Origin: B46-G9 sp964548365
GTDB taxonomy: Bacteria; Desulfobacterota; DSM-4660; Desulfatiglandales; Desulfatiglandaceae
Reading direction: 5' to 3'
Assembly: GCA_964548365.1 (NCBI GenBank)
Contig: CAZJRD010000005.1
Span: 1-64,000, forward strand
Length of the DNA: 64,000 bases
The notes under the pieces are model-generated. The model did no database searches and was not told where the DNA came from. It saw only the letters and a program-made list of their open reading frames with translations. The first letter of the stretch is position 1. Every line of letters begins with the position of its first letter. A program made the translations under genes and the position numbers. Shown piece by piece: positions 1-7,342 of the stretch.

Positions 1-264
1 CCATCATATCGCCCAGCGGGGGAAGAGGGGTCAGCAGACCTTAAGCTGATGAATGAGGATCCTTTGCTGTCGATCATCCATGATGACTGGCAAAAGTTCT
101 AGACCGGGAGAGTGTTGCCGGAGGAAATGGAAGGTATCCACAAACACGAACGCACAGACCGACCTTTAGGAAGTACGACCTTTGTCGATTAACCGGAAGT
201 CAGGCCCGATAGCATATTAAAGCTCAAAAAGCCCGGGAGAAAACCCAGGCAGAGGATAAATTAA
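1..264 (+). pseudogene. Decayed REP-associated (RAYT-like) transposase, C-terminal remnant
   Basis: Frame 1 reads as the C-terminal part of a Y1-type REP-associated transposase: DPLLSIIHDDW, then HERTDRPLGSTTFVD, then KPGRKPRQRIN, a motif order typical of RAYT proteins as I recall the family. It is interrupted in frame by stops at 100-102 (TAG) and 190-192 (TAA) and ends at 262-264. The sequence after it (ACTGTCCCCCGAATT) resembles the palindromic tail often found beside these genes. The 5' part, with the catalytic HUH and Tyr, lies left of the window. It is a dead copy; assignment rests on motif memory. Confidence 0.6.
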
Positions 265-295
265 TACTGTCCCCCGAATTTGGCGCAAGATCATT

Positions 296-694
296 GTGCA
301 ACAGGGAAAGGGTGGAAAAGGCCGGGTCGTTTACCTCAGTAAAGATGCCTTTGATGCCCTGGTTCACTACCTCAGGGTGCGGCCTTCGAGCAGGGCGAAA
401 AGACTTTTTCTTGTTGAGAAGGGAACGTATTACGGCAGGGCGATATCAGTGCGGGGAATACAGAAACGGATAGAATATTATGCCCGGAAAGCCGGAGTGA
501 AAGTTTCCTGTCATCAGCTCAGGCACACCATGGCCACGCAACTGCTCAATGCCGATGCCGATCTGGTGACCATCCAGGATCTCCTGGGCCACTCCCGGAT
601 CAAGACCACCCAGAGATACTGCAAGGTCTCAAATCTCAAGGTTCAGCGGGATTACTTCAAAGCCATGGAGGTAATTATGAACAGAGCCCCCTAA
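296..694 (+). pseudogene. Truncated tyrosine recombinase/integrase, catalytic C-terminal part
   Basis: The 132 residues match the C-terminal catalytic half of XerC/XerD-type site-specific recombinases. They include the beta-hairpin lysine region (GKGGKGRVVYL), the HxxR box (HQLRH), the second His in LLGHSRIKTTQRY, and the nucleophile Tyr in the same motif (TQRY). The N-terminal core-binding domain and the first catalytic Arg are absent. The reading frame opens just after an in-frame TAA at 257-259 and GTG at 296 is only the first possible start, so the gene was probably cut by the transposase remnant immediately upstream. It is unlikely to recombine DNA alone. It lacks the extra helix region expected of integron IntI enzymes. 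Confidence 0.7.
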
Positions 695-948
695 GACACA
701 GGGTTGACAGGTGCAATAAAACAGGTTATTTTAAACATAAACAACCACCTAATATCCCTACTAAAAACAGGCTTTGTTACGTATAGTATTATCAATACTT
801 GAACGAATTAAAATTCAGGTCTATTGAAGGATAATGCAAATAATGTTCATCTATTGGTCGTATTTATGTACTGGTAGGATATCTTCCAGTCCTTAAAAAA
901 CGGATAACCTCACAAAGGTGATGATATCCGGTTCCATACAATCAATTG

Positions 949-1110
949 TTCCTGGCGGCTACGCCGCCAGGAATCGCGGTGCCGACTACGTCGAGCACCT
1001 TGTGCCGTCGCTACGCGCCGGAAGGTACTCGACCCGACTGCGCGCGGTGGCTGTGATCAGGCCTGCGGCCTGCTCCCATCCCCCGTGCTCGCGGGTCAGC
1101 ACCGCGATTC
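949..1110. repeat. Nested inverted repeats (large imperfect hairpin)
   Basis: A perfect 11-bp stem (TTCCTGGCGGC / GCCGCCAGGAA, 949-959 and 963-973, loop TAC) is followed by a larger structure. Arms GAATCGCGGTGC (971-982) and GCACCGCGATTC (1099-1110) are exact complements, and inside them CGAGCAC (992-998) pairs with GTGCTCG (1085-1091). The block is GC-rich, unlike the AT-rich DNA on its left, and sits directly before the protease gene. Integron attC sites and other mobile-element recombination sites can form such long imperfect hairpins, but I do not see a clean GTTRRRY/RYYYAAC pair, so the class is open. The rest of 695-948 shows nothing recognisable. Confidence 0.6.
1094..1109 (+). repeat. 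16-bp direct repeat, copy 1
   Basis: GGTCAGCACCGCGATT here recurs exactly at 2023-2038. Both copies lie about 22-26 bp before a start codon (1135 and 2061), so they bracket the protease gene like junctions of a cassette. Confidence 0.7.
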
Positions 1111-1134
1111 GAAACTAAGAAATAGGAAGAAGCG

Positions 1135-1968
1135 ATGAAGAAATTCATGCTGGCAGCAATCCTAATCCTGAGCCTAAGCACGGCCTACGCCAAGGATAAC
1201 ATTGAAATAAACACCACCCTTATGCGTTCCACGTTTATGCTGTCTGGTCAGGGATCGACCGGTACTGCTTTCATCATTGGAAGGCCATCGAAGGTAGATA
1301 AGACGAAAGGGTACTACGTCCTAGTCACAGCTGCTCATGTCCTGAAAGCGATGCATGGTGAGAGAGCGGTGCTTAATCTTCGCAGGCGTTCTGGGGAACT
1401 CTTCACAAAAATACCGTACCCAATTTCAATCCGCCGCGGTACTGAGGCTTTATGGACTGAACATCCACACGCTGATGTAGCTGTCATGTATGTTGCACTT
1501 CCTAAAGATATTGACATTGCATTACTGCCCACCAATCTCCTTGCGACGGACGATATTTTGAAGAAATTCGAGATTCACCCCGGTGATCGACTCTCATGTC
1601 TCGGGTTCCCTCTTATGGCAGAGGCCAACGAAGCTGGATTTCCGATCCTTCGAAGTGGTCAAATTTCAAGCTATCCACTTGTGCCAATGAGTGCTGTTAA
1701 GACCATTCTCTATGATTTCAATGTGTTCGAAGGCAATAGTGGCGGCCCCGTCTACTTCGTTGACAATAATAGGACCTACGGAGGTGCAACCAAAATTGGA
1801 CGGGTGCGCTTCTTGATGGGTCTGGTTTCGGAACAGAAGTTCGCTGAGGAGCAAGTCAAGAGTCTCCGGGAGGTCCGTAAGGAACGATATCAACTTGAGC
1901 TCGCTGTGGTTATCCCGGCACAATTCATACTTGACACAATAAACCGACTGCCTGAGCCACAAGAATAG
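1135..1968 (+). CDS. Secreted trypsin-like serine protease
   Basis: A 277-aa protein with a clear signal peptide (residues 1-19, cut after AYA) and a chymotrypsin-fold protease domain. The catalytic triad is visible: His68 in VTAAHVL, Asp114 in HPHADVAVMYV and Ser202 in EGNSGGPV. There is no PDZ or membrane segment, so it is a stand-alone periplasmic or secreted trypsin_2-type enzyme; the substrate is unknown. The start is supported by a purine-rich AGGAAGAAGCG leader. It stands alone between two copies of a 16-bp repeat and is more AT-rich than the core genes, which suggests transfer. A proteolytically active enzyme is likely because all three residues are intact. Confidence 0.85.
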   Translation: MKKFMLAAILILSLSTAYAKDNIEINTTLMRSTFMLSGQGSTGTAFIIGRPSKVDKTKGYYVLVTAAHVLKAMHGERAVLNLRRRSGELFTKIPYPISIRRGTEALWTEHPHADVAVMYVALPKDIDIALLPTNLLATDDILKKFEIHPGDRLSCLGFPLMAEANEAGFPILRSGQISSYPLVPMSAVKTILYDFNVFEGNSGGPVYFVDNNRTYGGATKIGRVRFLMGLVSEQKFAEEQVKSLREVRKERYQLELAVVIPAQFILDTINRLPEPQE

Positions 1969-2022
1969 AGAATTCGAACAAGGCGATTCACCGGGTCGCC
2001 AATTAAGACGGCTCCCGGGGCC

Positions 2023-2038
2023 GGTCAGCACCGCGATT
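2023..2038 (+). repeat. 16-bp direct repeat, copy 2
   Basis: Exact copy of the repeat at 1094-1109. The stretch 1969-2022 before it begins CGAACAAGGCG, similar to the 5' edge of some integron attC sites, and contains an ACCGG/CCGGT stem. A similar TATAACAAGGCAAGG start follows the next gene at about 2680. The likeness to attC is suggestive only. Confidence 0.5.
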
Positions 2039-2060
2039 ATACCTCAGTAGAGAGACATCG

Positions 2061-2672
2061 ATGGAGAAGATAGATTTCAAGAAAGAACTCAAGCACCTTT
2101 ACAAACCGTCAGCCAAGAAAGTTGATGTCGTTGAAGTGCCACAATTGAATTACCTCATGATCGACGGAGAAGGAGATCCAAATACATCTCAATCATTCCA
2201 AGATGCCATTGATGTATTGTATTCTCTTTCATATGTATTGAAGTTCATGATTAAAAGAGGAAAAATAGGGATTGATTATGGTGTGTTACCACTAGAAGGA
2301 TTGTGGTGGGCCGATGATATGTCGTCATTCAGCGTAGAAGACAAAGACGGCTGGAAATGGACACTTATGATTATGCAGCCAGACCTTGTTACAAAAGAAA
2401 TGGTCCAAAAAGCAATAGGGCAAGTAAGAGTCAAGAAAAACCCAGTATCTTTGCCACTGGTAAGATTCGAATCCTTTGAGGAAGGAAAGGTTGCACAAAT
2501 AATGCATATTGGCGCATTTTCAGAAGAAGGCCCAACTGTAAACAAAGCGCATTCCTTCATTGAAGAAAGTGGAAGCCAGAGAAGAGGAAAACATCACGAG
2601 ATTTATCTGAGCGATATTAGGCGAACAGCTCCAGAAAAGTGGAAAACCATTATCAGGCAGCCAATGTCATGA
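2061..2672 (+). CDS. GyrI-like small-molecule-binding domain protein
   Basis: A 203-aa soluble protein of the GyrI-like/SOUL-fold family. The N-terminal MEKIDFKKELKHLYKPS and VDVVEVPQLNYLMIDGEGDPN are the usual opening of this single-domain family, whose members bind small hydrophobic molecules or act as hydrolases; a specific ligand cannot be read. No signal peptide. The length (about 200 aa) is normal and the frame is intact. It is AT-rich compared with later genes and follows the protease gene after a 92-bp gap holding the second 16-bp repeat, so it may be a cassette-like acquired gene. A CGGACG/CGTCCG inverted repeat follows the stop. Confidence 0.75.
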   Translation: MEKIDFKKELKHLYKPSAKKVDVVEVPQLNYLMIDGEGDPNTSQSFQDAIDVLYSLSYVLKFMIKRGKIGIDYGVLPLEGLWWADDMSSFSVEDKDGWKWTLMIMQPDLVTKEMVQKAIGQVRVKKNPVSLPLVRFESFEEGKVAQIMHIGAFSEEGPTVNKAHSFIEESGSQRRGKHHEIYLSDIRRTAPEKWKTIIRQPMS

Positions 2673-2793
2673 AAAGGTATAACAAGGCAAGGCAAATGCA
2701 TTCGGACGCCAAAAAGAGGGGAAATAACGTCCGTAAATAAGAAAATTTTAAGAGAGGCGTCCCGCTCTCCATTAGAAAGGAGGCAAATTCCAA

Positions 2794-3021
2794 ATGAGCG
2801 AACCCCAGGAAAATTTTGAAGATCAGAAGATAAAAATCATTGCACAGACCGCAGAGTTATCCAGGCTGCTTGGGATGATTCCGTCTGATGGTACTATTGA
2901 TGTTCACGAACCTATGACCCATAATTCAATGGTGTTATCAAATTGGCTCAGTGCTACTAGGGACTCGTTTCTGAGATTATCCCTATTGATCAGCAAAGCA
3001 TTAGATATTCAGATACAATAG
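2794..3021 (+). CDS. Hypothetical 75-aa protein
   Basis: A 75-aa ORF with a strong ribosome-binding site (GAAAGGAGG, 10 nt before ATG). No recognisable domain. The N-terminus is acidic and polar, and residues about 45-75 (NWLSATRDSFLRLSLLISKAL) form a predicted amphipathic helix. No signal peptide or cysteines. Good translation signal and isolated position make a real small gene likely, but the function is unknown. Confidence 0.55.
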   Translation: MSEPQENFEDQKIKIIAQTAELSRLLGMIPSDGTIDVHEPMTHNSMVLSNWLSATRDSFLRLSLLISKALDIQIQ

Positions 3022-3148
3022 GCCAAAATAAAATCATATAGTTCAGTGGTAGCTAAGGGAACGGCCGGATAACCTTCTGATGCAAGAGATGACTCGTACC
3101 TCGCCACCCCTGAGCAGGTCGGGGAGTATAAGAAAGGAGAATACAGAC

Positions 3149-3682
3149 ATGCAAGCACGTGGCCCGCTTATGATAGAGCATCGTCTCATCGAACGGATGC
3201 TCTCAGTCATCAAAGATGTCCTATCGAAAATCGAGTTGAAACAAGAAGTAGACCCTGTATTCGTGGACATAGCGGTTGATTTCATCCGGGTGTACGCTGA
3301 TCGGACACATCATGGGAAGGAGGAGGATATCCTTTTTCGAGAATTGAAGAAGAAATCGATGTCCGACGAGGATCGGCGAGTCATGGATGAGCTGATCAAG
3401 GAACATGTATTTGGTCGCCAGACAACCAGTGCACTTGTTGAATCCAACACTCGCTACCGGAATGGTGATGAGGCTGCCTTGGCCGACATTTCTGAAAAAC
3501 TTCAAACTCTTGTTGAATTCTATCCGAAGCACATTGAGAAAGAAGACAAGGTGTTTTTCCCGTCAACCAGAGCTTATTTCACTGAAGAAGAAGACCAGAC
3601 CATACTAGCAGAGTTCTTGGAGTTTGATCGGAAGATGATTCACGAGAAATACAAATCAGTGGTTGAAAATTTTGAGAGATGA
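3149..3682 (+). CDS. Hemerythrin-like di-iron protein
   Basis: A 177-aa hemerythrin HHE-domain protein. Candidate iron ligands follow the family order: His11 (IEHRLIE), His54/His55 and Glu58 (THHGKEED), His86 (KEH), His128 and Glu132 (YPKHIEKED). Such cytoplasmic proteins bind O2, NO or sense iron/oxygen in anaerobes. ATG 3149 is chosen because AAAGGAG precedes it by 8 nt and the domain begins at once; the upstream in-frame extension lacks a ribosome-binding site. Isolated gene, no operon partner. Confidence 0.85.
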   Translation: MQARGPLMIEHRLIERMLSVIKDVLSKIELKQEVDPVFVDIAVDFIRVYADRTHHGKEEDILFRELKKKSMSDEDRRVMDELIKEHVFGRQTTSALVESNTRYRNGDEAALADISEKLQTLVEFYPKHIEKEDKVFFPSTRAYFTEEEDQTILAEFLEFDRKMIHEKYKSVVENFER

Positions 3683-3749
3683 CTATGATTCCCCAACAAT
3701 GCCTTTCTTCGTTCATCCGTCAGCAGGATAATTGAAAGGAGAGAGAACG

Positions 3750-3833
3750 ATGAGGAAAATCTTCGTACTGTGGCTAACGTTGACAATGCTCACTTGTCTT
3801 TCGCTTGCTTCATCTTCTGTGGCGGGGGACTGA
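3750..3833 (+). pseudogene. Orphan signal peptide (truncated secreted protein gene)
   Basis: An ATG with an excellent ribosome-binding site (GAAAGGAGAG) starts MRKIFVLWLTLTMLTCLSL, a classic signal peptide, but a TGA stops it after 27 residues. No recognisable mature domain follows in the same frame. A different frame continues for about 50 residues with an ordinary composition, so a frameshift or insertion probably destroyed the gene. The remainder to 4080 holds only a hairpin repeat. Confidence 0.5.
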
Positions 3834-3997
3834 GTGTCGCGGTTTCGGCCAACGGTCAAAAAGAGACCGCCAGTCTCTATGTCTACCCTGCCGGCAAGGA
3901 CAACCCCCTGGAAACGGGCGATACCTCCAGGGACAATCTCAAGACGCTCGCAAGGGTCATATTCCCCGCCCTTTGGGGCGTTCAATACTTTTCATGA

Positions 3998-4021
3998 TAC
4001 CCCGCTGCTTGCGGCGGGGTA
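3998..4021. repeat. GC hairpin repeat
   Basis: TACCCCGC / GCGGGGTA form an 8-bp stem with an 8-nt loop, preceded at about 3964-3980 by a second small hairpin (CGCCC/GGGGCG). The pair resembles the terminal palindromes of IS200/IS605-type elements and may mark the edge of the insertion that broke the upstream gene. It could also terminate transcription, though no U-run follows. Confidence 0.45.
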
Positions 4022-4082
4022 GTTCATTAATCAAGCACAATCCTGAATTGTCTTAGAAACAACGTCCTTTTTCATTCCAAGC

Positions 4083-4307
4083 CTACTTGTTTGAAGTGGC
4101 TATAGGCGGATTCACCATCATCATGGATATTTTCTCTTTACTCAATTTGAACTTCGGATCATACATTTCGGGGTTTCTAATATTCTCAGGTTCAGTTGAA
4201 CGCCAGGTAAAGTTGCATTCTTTGCAGATATACATCTCCCATGCATTGCCGACAGGTGATGGAATCAGCAAATTCGCATTTTTTGAATCACATCTCGGAC
4301 AGATCAT
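4083..4307 (-). CDS. Non-oxidative hydroxyarylic acid decarboxylase, subunit D
   Basis: A 74-aa protein matching the small D subunit of non-oxidative hydroxyarylic (4-hydroxybenzoate/vanillate type) decarboxylases: CPRC at the N-terminus, CKEC in YICKECNFTWRSTEP, then the typical DPKFKLS and a Pro-rich end (VNPPIA). The two Cys pairs suggest a zinc ribbon. The ATG overlaps the stop of the C-subunit gene by 4 bp (ATGA), so the two are translationally coupled. Subunit D is required with C in several characterised enzymes although it has no known catalytic residue. Confidence 0.85.
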   Translation of the reverse strand: MICPRCDSKNANLLIPSPVGNAWEMYICKECNFTWRSTEPENIRNPEMYDPKFKLSKEKISMMMVNPPIATSNK

Positions 4308-5734
4308 AATATCTTCTCCTGTTCACTCATTAAGCCCTTTATCTTTTTCATCCACTCGTCAGTGTTTTCTGGCAACTCCAGAGTTTGTGCCTCTACATTG
4401 ATTGGTTCAGGCGGCACAGGGGTTGTTGCATCGATAATGACTTTAGAGTTCATGCCGGGGGGATCGCATGACGGGTCAAGAGGCATCCCCGGACAATTAT
4501 GGATAATGGATATGTGCTTGTCGGGATTAACCCGAGTGGATAGCGCCCACATGACTTGGTTAATATTGAAAGGATCAACGGACTCATCAACTACGATGAT
4601 TATTTTGGCATATGGCATTCCATGAGGAGTTGAAAGCAGCCGCATCGCAACAGCCTTTCCATAACCTCCCATACGGCATCTCGTGGATAGAATCTCAACT
4701 ATTCCATGTTGATACATGGCATTTACTGAAGCCACTTCCGGCATCGAGGCCTTCAGTTGTCGGTATACGGATAGACTGGTATTCAATGCGATAAGATAAT
4801 CGAGTTCAGTCCAAGGTGTGCCCAGATAGAGGTTTTCAAATATTGGATTAGCCCTGTGAGTTATCGCATGAATTTTGATTTCTGGCTGAAGTCTTGTGCC
4901 GGAATACCCTCCGGTAAATTCACCATATGGCCCTTCAATCGATCGCCTGCGGGGCAGAATTTCACCTTCTATAATCACTTCAGCGGCGGAAGGTACATCG
5001 AGATCCGATGTTTCTGCTTTTATCAATTGACATGGTTCGCCGCGAAGTGCCCCAGCGTATTCATACTCTGATTCGTCATACTCCAGCGGGGTGCTCGACA
5101 TGAAAGTAATAACAGGTTCATTGCCTATAGCAATAGCAACTGGAAGCGGTTCATTTCTTTCCTCCGCTTTTCGGAAATGAATTGCAATGTCATGAAAGAC
5201 GAGCGGTTGAATATTTAGCCGGTCTTTTCCGGTCACCTGGATTCGGTACGTTCCGACATTCTGCTTCGTGAAAAGGTCGGGTTCGTCAGGATCTCGAGTA
5301 ACAACACAGGCCTTAGACAGATAGCATCCGCCGTCATATTTATTGCTCCGGTACAACGGAAGCACTTCAAACAGGTTAATATCGCTCCTGATCTTAATCT
5401 CTTTACAGGGGGCATCTTTCACCCATATCGGTTTGATGACTTTCCCTGGCCAACGCTTATCGAGTTCAAAAAACTGGTCTTTAATTATGGTGTCCTTCGG
5501 GAGGCCGAGCATGAGCGCATGGTTTGCCCATGACCCGTGCACATTCACCACAAGACGGTTAGCATAACCTTTTACCTTCTCAAACAAAAGCGCAGGCGCG
5601 TAATGACCGCAATTGATTGCTGCCCGAGCAGCGGCTGAGATGTCCGGTTCGGGCATAACCGGGTCAGCAATTCGTAACAGCTGCCCATTCTGCTCAAGTA
5701 CGTCAAGAAAATCACGTAAGCTATCGTAATTCAT
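4304..5734 (-). CDS. UbiD-family decarboxylase (hydroxyarylic acid decarboxylase subunit C)
   Basis: A 476-aa UbiD-family protein, the catalytic C subunit of a non-oxidative arylcarboxylate decarboxylase. It begins with the family start (SLRDFLDVLEQNGQLLRI) and contains EGPYGEFTGGYSG, the loop with acidic active-site residues near the prenylated-FMN and metal site. Enzymes of this family reversibly decarboxylate hydroxybenzoates or related acids; in anaerobes they can also carboxylate phenolics. It is followed by the D subunit with 4-bp overlap. The UbiX-like flavin prenyltransferase (B subunit) is not in this window, so the cofactor must come from elsewhere. The substrate is not readable. 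Confidence 0.88.
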   Translation of the reverse strand: MNYDSLRDFLDVLEQNGQLLRIADPVMPEPDISAAARAAINCGHYAPALLFEKVKGYANRLVVNVHGSWANHALMLGLPKDTIIKDQFFELDKRWPGKVIKPIWVKDAPCKEIKIRSDINLFEVLPLYRSNKYDGGCYLSKACVVTRDPDEPDLFTKQNVGTYRIQVTGKDRLNIQPLVFHDIAIHFRKAEERNEPLPVAIAIGNEPVITFMSSTPLEYDESEYEYAGALRGEPCQLIKAETSDLDVPSAAEVIIEGEILPRRRSIEGPYGEFTGGYSGTRLQPEIKIHAITHRANPIFENLYLGTPWTELDYLIALNTSLSVYRQLKASMPEVASVNAMYQHGIVEILSTRCRMGGYGKAVAMRLLSTPHGMPYAKIIIVVDESVDPFNINQVMWALSTRVNPDKHISIIHNCPGMPLDPSCDPPGMNSKVIIDATTPVPPEPINVEAQTLELPENTDEWMKKIKGLMSEQEKIL

Positions 5735-5800
5735 AAGTCATCCACCTGTTTATTTTGACAAAACTCGTTTTCTGTTGGAAGAGGTACAGTGGGCTAAAAT

Positions 5801-5828
5801 AGAATAGTCAATGTGGTTTGAATGTCAA
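5801..5828 (-). promoter_or_regulatory. Sigma-70-type promoter for the decarboxylase genes
   Basis: On the minus strand TTGACA (5823-5828) and TATTCT (5801-5806) are separated by 16 bp, about 65-95 bp upstream of the UbiD start at 5734. Good match to the housekeeping consensus; no operator identified. Confidence 0.55.
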
Positions 5829-5931
5829 GGAAAACCGATGCGCCGGGGCTTGTTAAATTGACACCGTAAAGGGGATTATCAAGAATCCTTTTGAATGCGG
5901 CGGCTGTTTGGTTTAGGCAGGATGAAAAGAC

Positions 5932-5972
5932 AAAAAGAGCAAGTCAGCGTATGTTCTGGCTTGCTCTTTCTT
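5932..5972 (-). terminator. Rho-independent terminator after the SEC-C gene
   Basis: AAGAGCAAG-T-CAG and CTG-G-CTTGCTCTT form a stem of about 12 bp around an 8-nt loop. On the minus strand it is followed by TTTTTGTCTTTT, as expected downstream of the SEC-C gene ending at 6008. Confidence 0.7.
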
Positions 5973-6007
5973 GTTGAATGCCGCCGGCACGGGTAGCGCT
6001 ACCGGCT

Positions 6008-6181
6008 TCAGGACCGGGTTCTGCACCTCGAATCAAGGATGCGAGACTGCTTTGCCAGATCCGAATCCATGTGACACCTCTTGTATTTTTTCCCGCTTCC
6101 ACACCAGCAAAGATCATTTCGCCCGAGCTTAGGAAATTCTCTGGGCTGTTGCGCGTTGAGTAACTTGCTCAAAAATCCCAT
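6008..6181 (-). CDS. Small SEC-C motif zinc-binding protein
   Basis: A 57-aa ORF starting MGFLSKLLNAQQPREFPKLG and containing GRNDLCWCGSGKKYKRCH, the SEC-C motif (CxCx8CH) known from the SecA C-terminus and many small proteins. It binds one zinc ion; such free-standing proteins are thought to mediate protein-protein contacts, for example with ribosomes or SecB-like partners. GAGGAG lies 5 nt before the ATG. It is followed by a strong terminator, so it is a monocistronic gene. Specific role unknown. Confidence 0.8.
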   Translation of the reverse strand: MGFLSKLLNAQQPREFPKLGRNDLCWCGSGKKYKRCHMDSDLAKQSRILDSRCRTRS

Positions 6182-6268
6182 ATGTTCTCCTCAAATAATG
6201 TCGACAGAAAGTATTATTCGAAGCGGAGCATAGGGACCTTTGGAAGGATAGTCAAGGGAAAAGGGTAA

Positions 6269-6298
6269 TGTCAACCAAAAAATATTGAATGGTTGACA
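6269..6298. promoter_or_regulatory. BirA operator upstream of birA
   Basis: TGTCAACC (6269-6276) and GGTTGACA (6291-6298) are perfect 8-bp inverted arms separated by 14 bp, the layout of the known BirA box (TGTNAACC-N14/15-GGTTNACA). It lies 66 bp before the birA start, so BirA with biotinyl-AMP probably represses its own gene and the downstream bioY and transporter genes. The right arm contains TTGACA and could overlap a -35 element. Confidence 0.8.
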
Positions 6299-6363
6299 AT
6301 AGGAGGAGAGGGTGCTAAAAGTTCCTGCCATGTTCGGAATTCACCCGGGAGGCAGAGGGGCTA

Positions 6364-7335
6364 TTGGGTACGAAAGAGGAGTTGCTGAGGTATCTACGGG
6401 AAGAGCAGGGGAACTGGATCTCGGGGGAGACCTTGAGCAGGAGGATGGGTGTCTCTCGTTCCGCCGTGTGGAAGCAGGTCTCCAAGCTGCGGCAAGAGGA
6501 ATATGTTATCCGTTCATCTTCGAAGAAAGGGTATCTTTTTTTGGGGGCGCCTGAGATGCTTTTGCCGGCTGAGATACGGGAAGGCATCGGAACTGAGGTT
6601 TTCGGCAGGAAAGAAATCGCCTATTTTACTGAGCTTGACTCCACCAACAGGAAAGCCAAGGAGATGGCGGCGCAGGGAGCGCCCGAAGGGACCCTGGTCG
6701 TGGCTGAAGCGCAGACCAGGGGGAGAGGCAGGATAGGAAGGAACTGGTATTCCCCGTCTCAGACGGGGATCTACACGTCGCTGATCCTCAGGCCCAAGCT
6801 CCCGCCCAATGAAGCTCCCAAGATCACGCTGGTGACCGGCGTAGCCGTGGCGGAGACCCTGCTGGCGGTGACCCCCTTGAAGCCCGACATCAAGTGGCCC
6901 AATGATATTCTGGTCAGGGGCAGAAAGATCTGCGGGATTCTTACTGAAACCAGCACGGAAATGGACGCGATCGATTTCGTGGTGGTGGGTGTGGGAGTCA
7001 ATGTGAACTCCCGGGAGTTTCCGGATGACCTGAGGGAGATCGCCACCTCGATGTACGTGGAAACCGGGAGTACCTTTGACCGGGTGATGCTTCTGCAGGA
7101 ATTCCTGCTCCAGTTTGAGCGCTTGTATACCACCTTTCTCCATTCGGGTTTTGAATCAATCGGAAAGCGTTGGGGTGAATTGTCGATTCTCCTCGGAAAG
7201 GGCGTCACCGTGCACATGATAGACAGGACCTGCAAGGGGCGTGTCATGAAACTGGACCGGGACGGAGCACTGATCATCAGGGCTGAAAATGGTGATCTGG
7301 AGAAGATCTACTCCGGGGATATTCACATTCACTGA
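6364..7335 (+). CDS. birA: Bifunctional biotin--protein ligase / biotin operon repressor BirA
   Basis: A 323-aa bifunctional BirA. Residues 1-60 are a winged helix-turn-helix (SGETLSRRMGVSRSAVWKQV). The ligase domain follows with the biotinyl-AMP loop GRGRIGRNWYSP and the KWPNDI motif, then a short BPL C-terminal beta domain. It activates biotin with ATP, biotinylates carboxyl-carrier proteins and represses transcription when biotin is plentiful. The start is TTG at 6364, supported by GGAGGCAGAGGGG upstream; the next ATG would remove part of the DNA-binding domain. A BirA box sits upstream and bioY begins 7 bp after the stop. Confidence 0.92.
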   Translation: MGTKEELLRYLREEQGNWISGETLSRRMGVSRSAVWKQVSKLRQEEYVIRSSSKKGYLFLGAPEMLLPAEIREGIGTEVFGRKEIAYFTELDSTNRKAKEMAAQGAPEGTLVVAEAQTRGRGRIGRNWYSPSQTGIYTSLILRPKLPPNEAPKITLVTGVAVAETLLAVTPLKPDIKWPNDILVRGRKICGILTETSTEMDAIDFVVVGVGVNVNSREFPDDLREIATSMYVETGSTFDRVMLLQEFLLQFERLYTTFLHSGFESIGKRWGELSILLGKGVTVHMIDRTCKGRVMKLDRDGALIIRAENGDLEKIYSGDIHIH

Positions 7336-7342
7336 GGGAAAA

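Noticed and set aside
918..1118. 66-aa ORF upstream of the protease gene
   Set aside because: It lies entirely in the GC-rich hairpin region, lacks a ribosome-binding site and has no recognisable protein character.
3831..3833. TGA after the signal peptide as selenocysteine
   Set aside because: The downstream frame has no cysteine-like redox context and no recognisable domain, unlike the DUF1573 case.
3713..3985. Minus-strand 90-aa ORF and plus-strand ORFs at 3770 and 3805
   Set aside because: All overlap the orphan signal peptide or hairpin repeat, have no start signal and no family resemblance; treated as remnants.
5992..6003. 12-bp perfect palindrome GGTAGCGCTACC as an operator
   Set aside because: It lies at the 3' end of the SEC-C gene, away from any promoter, and is short enough to occur by chance.
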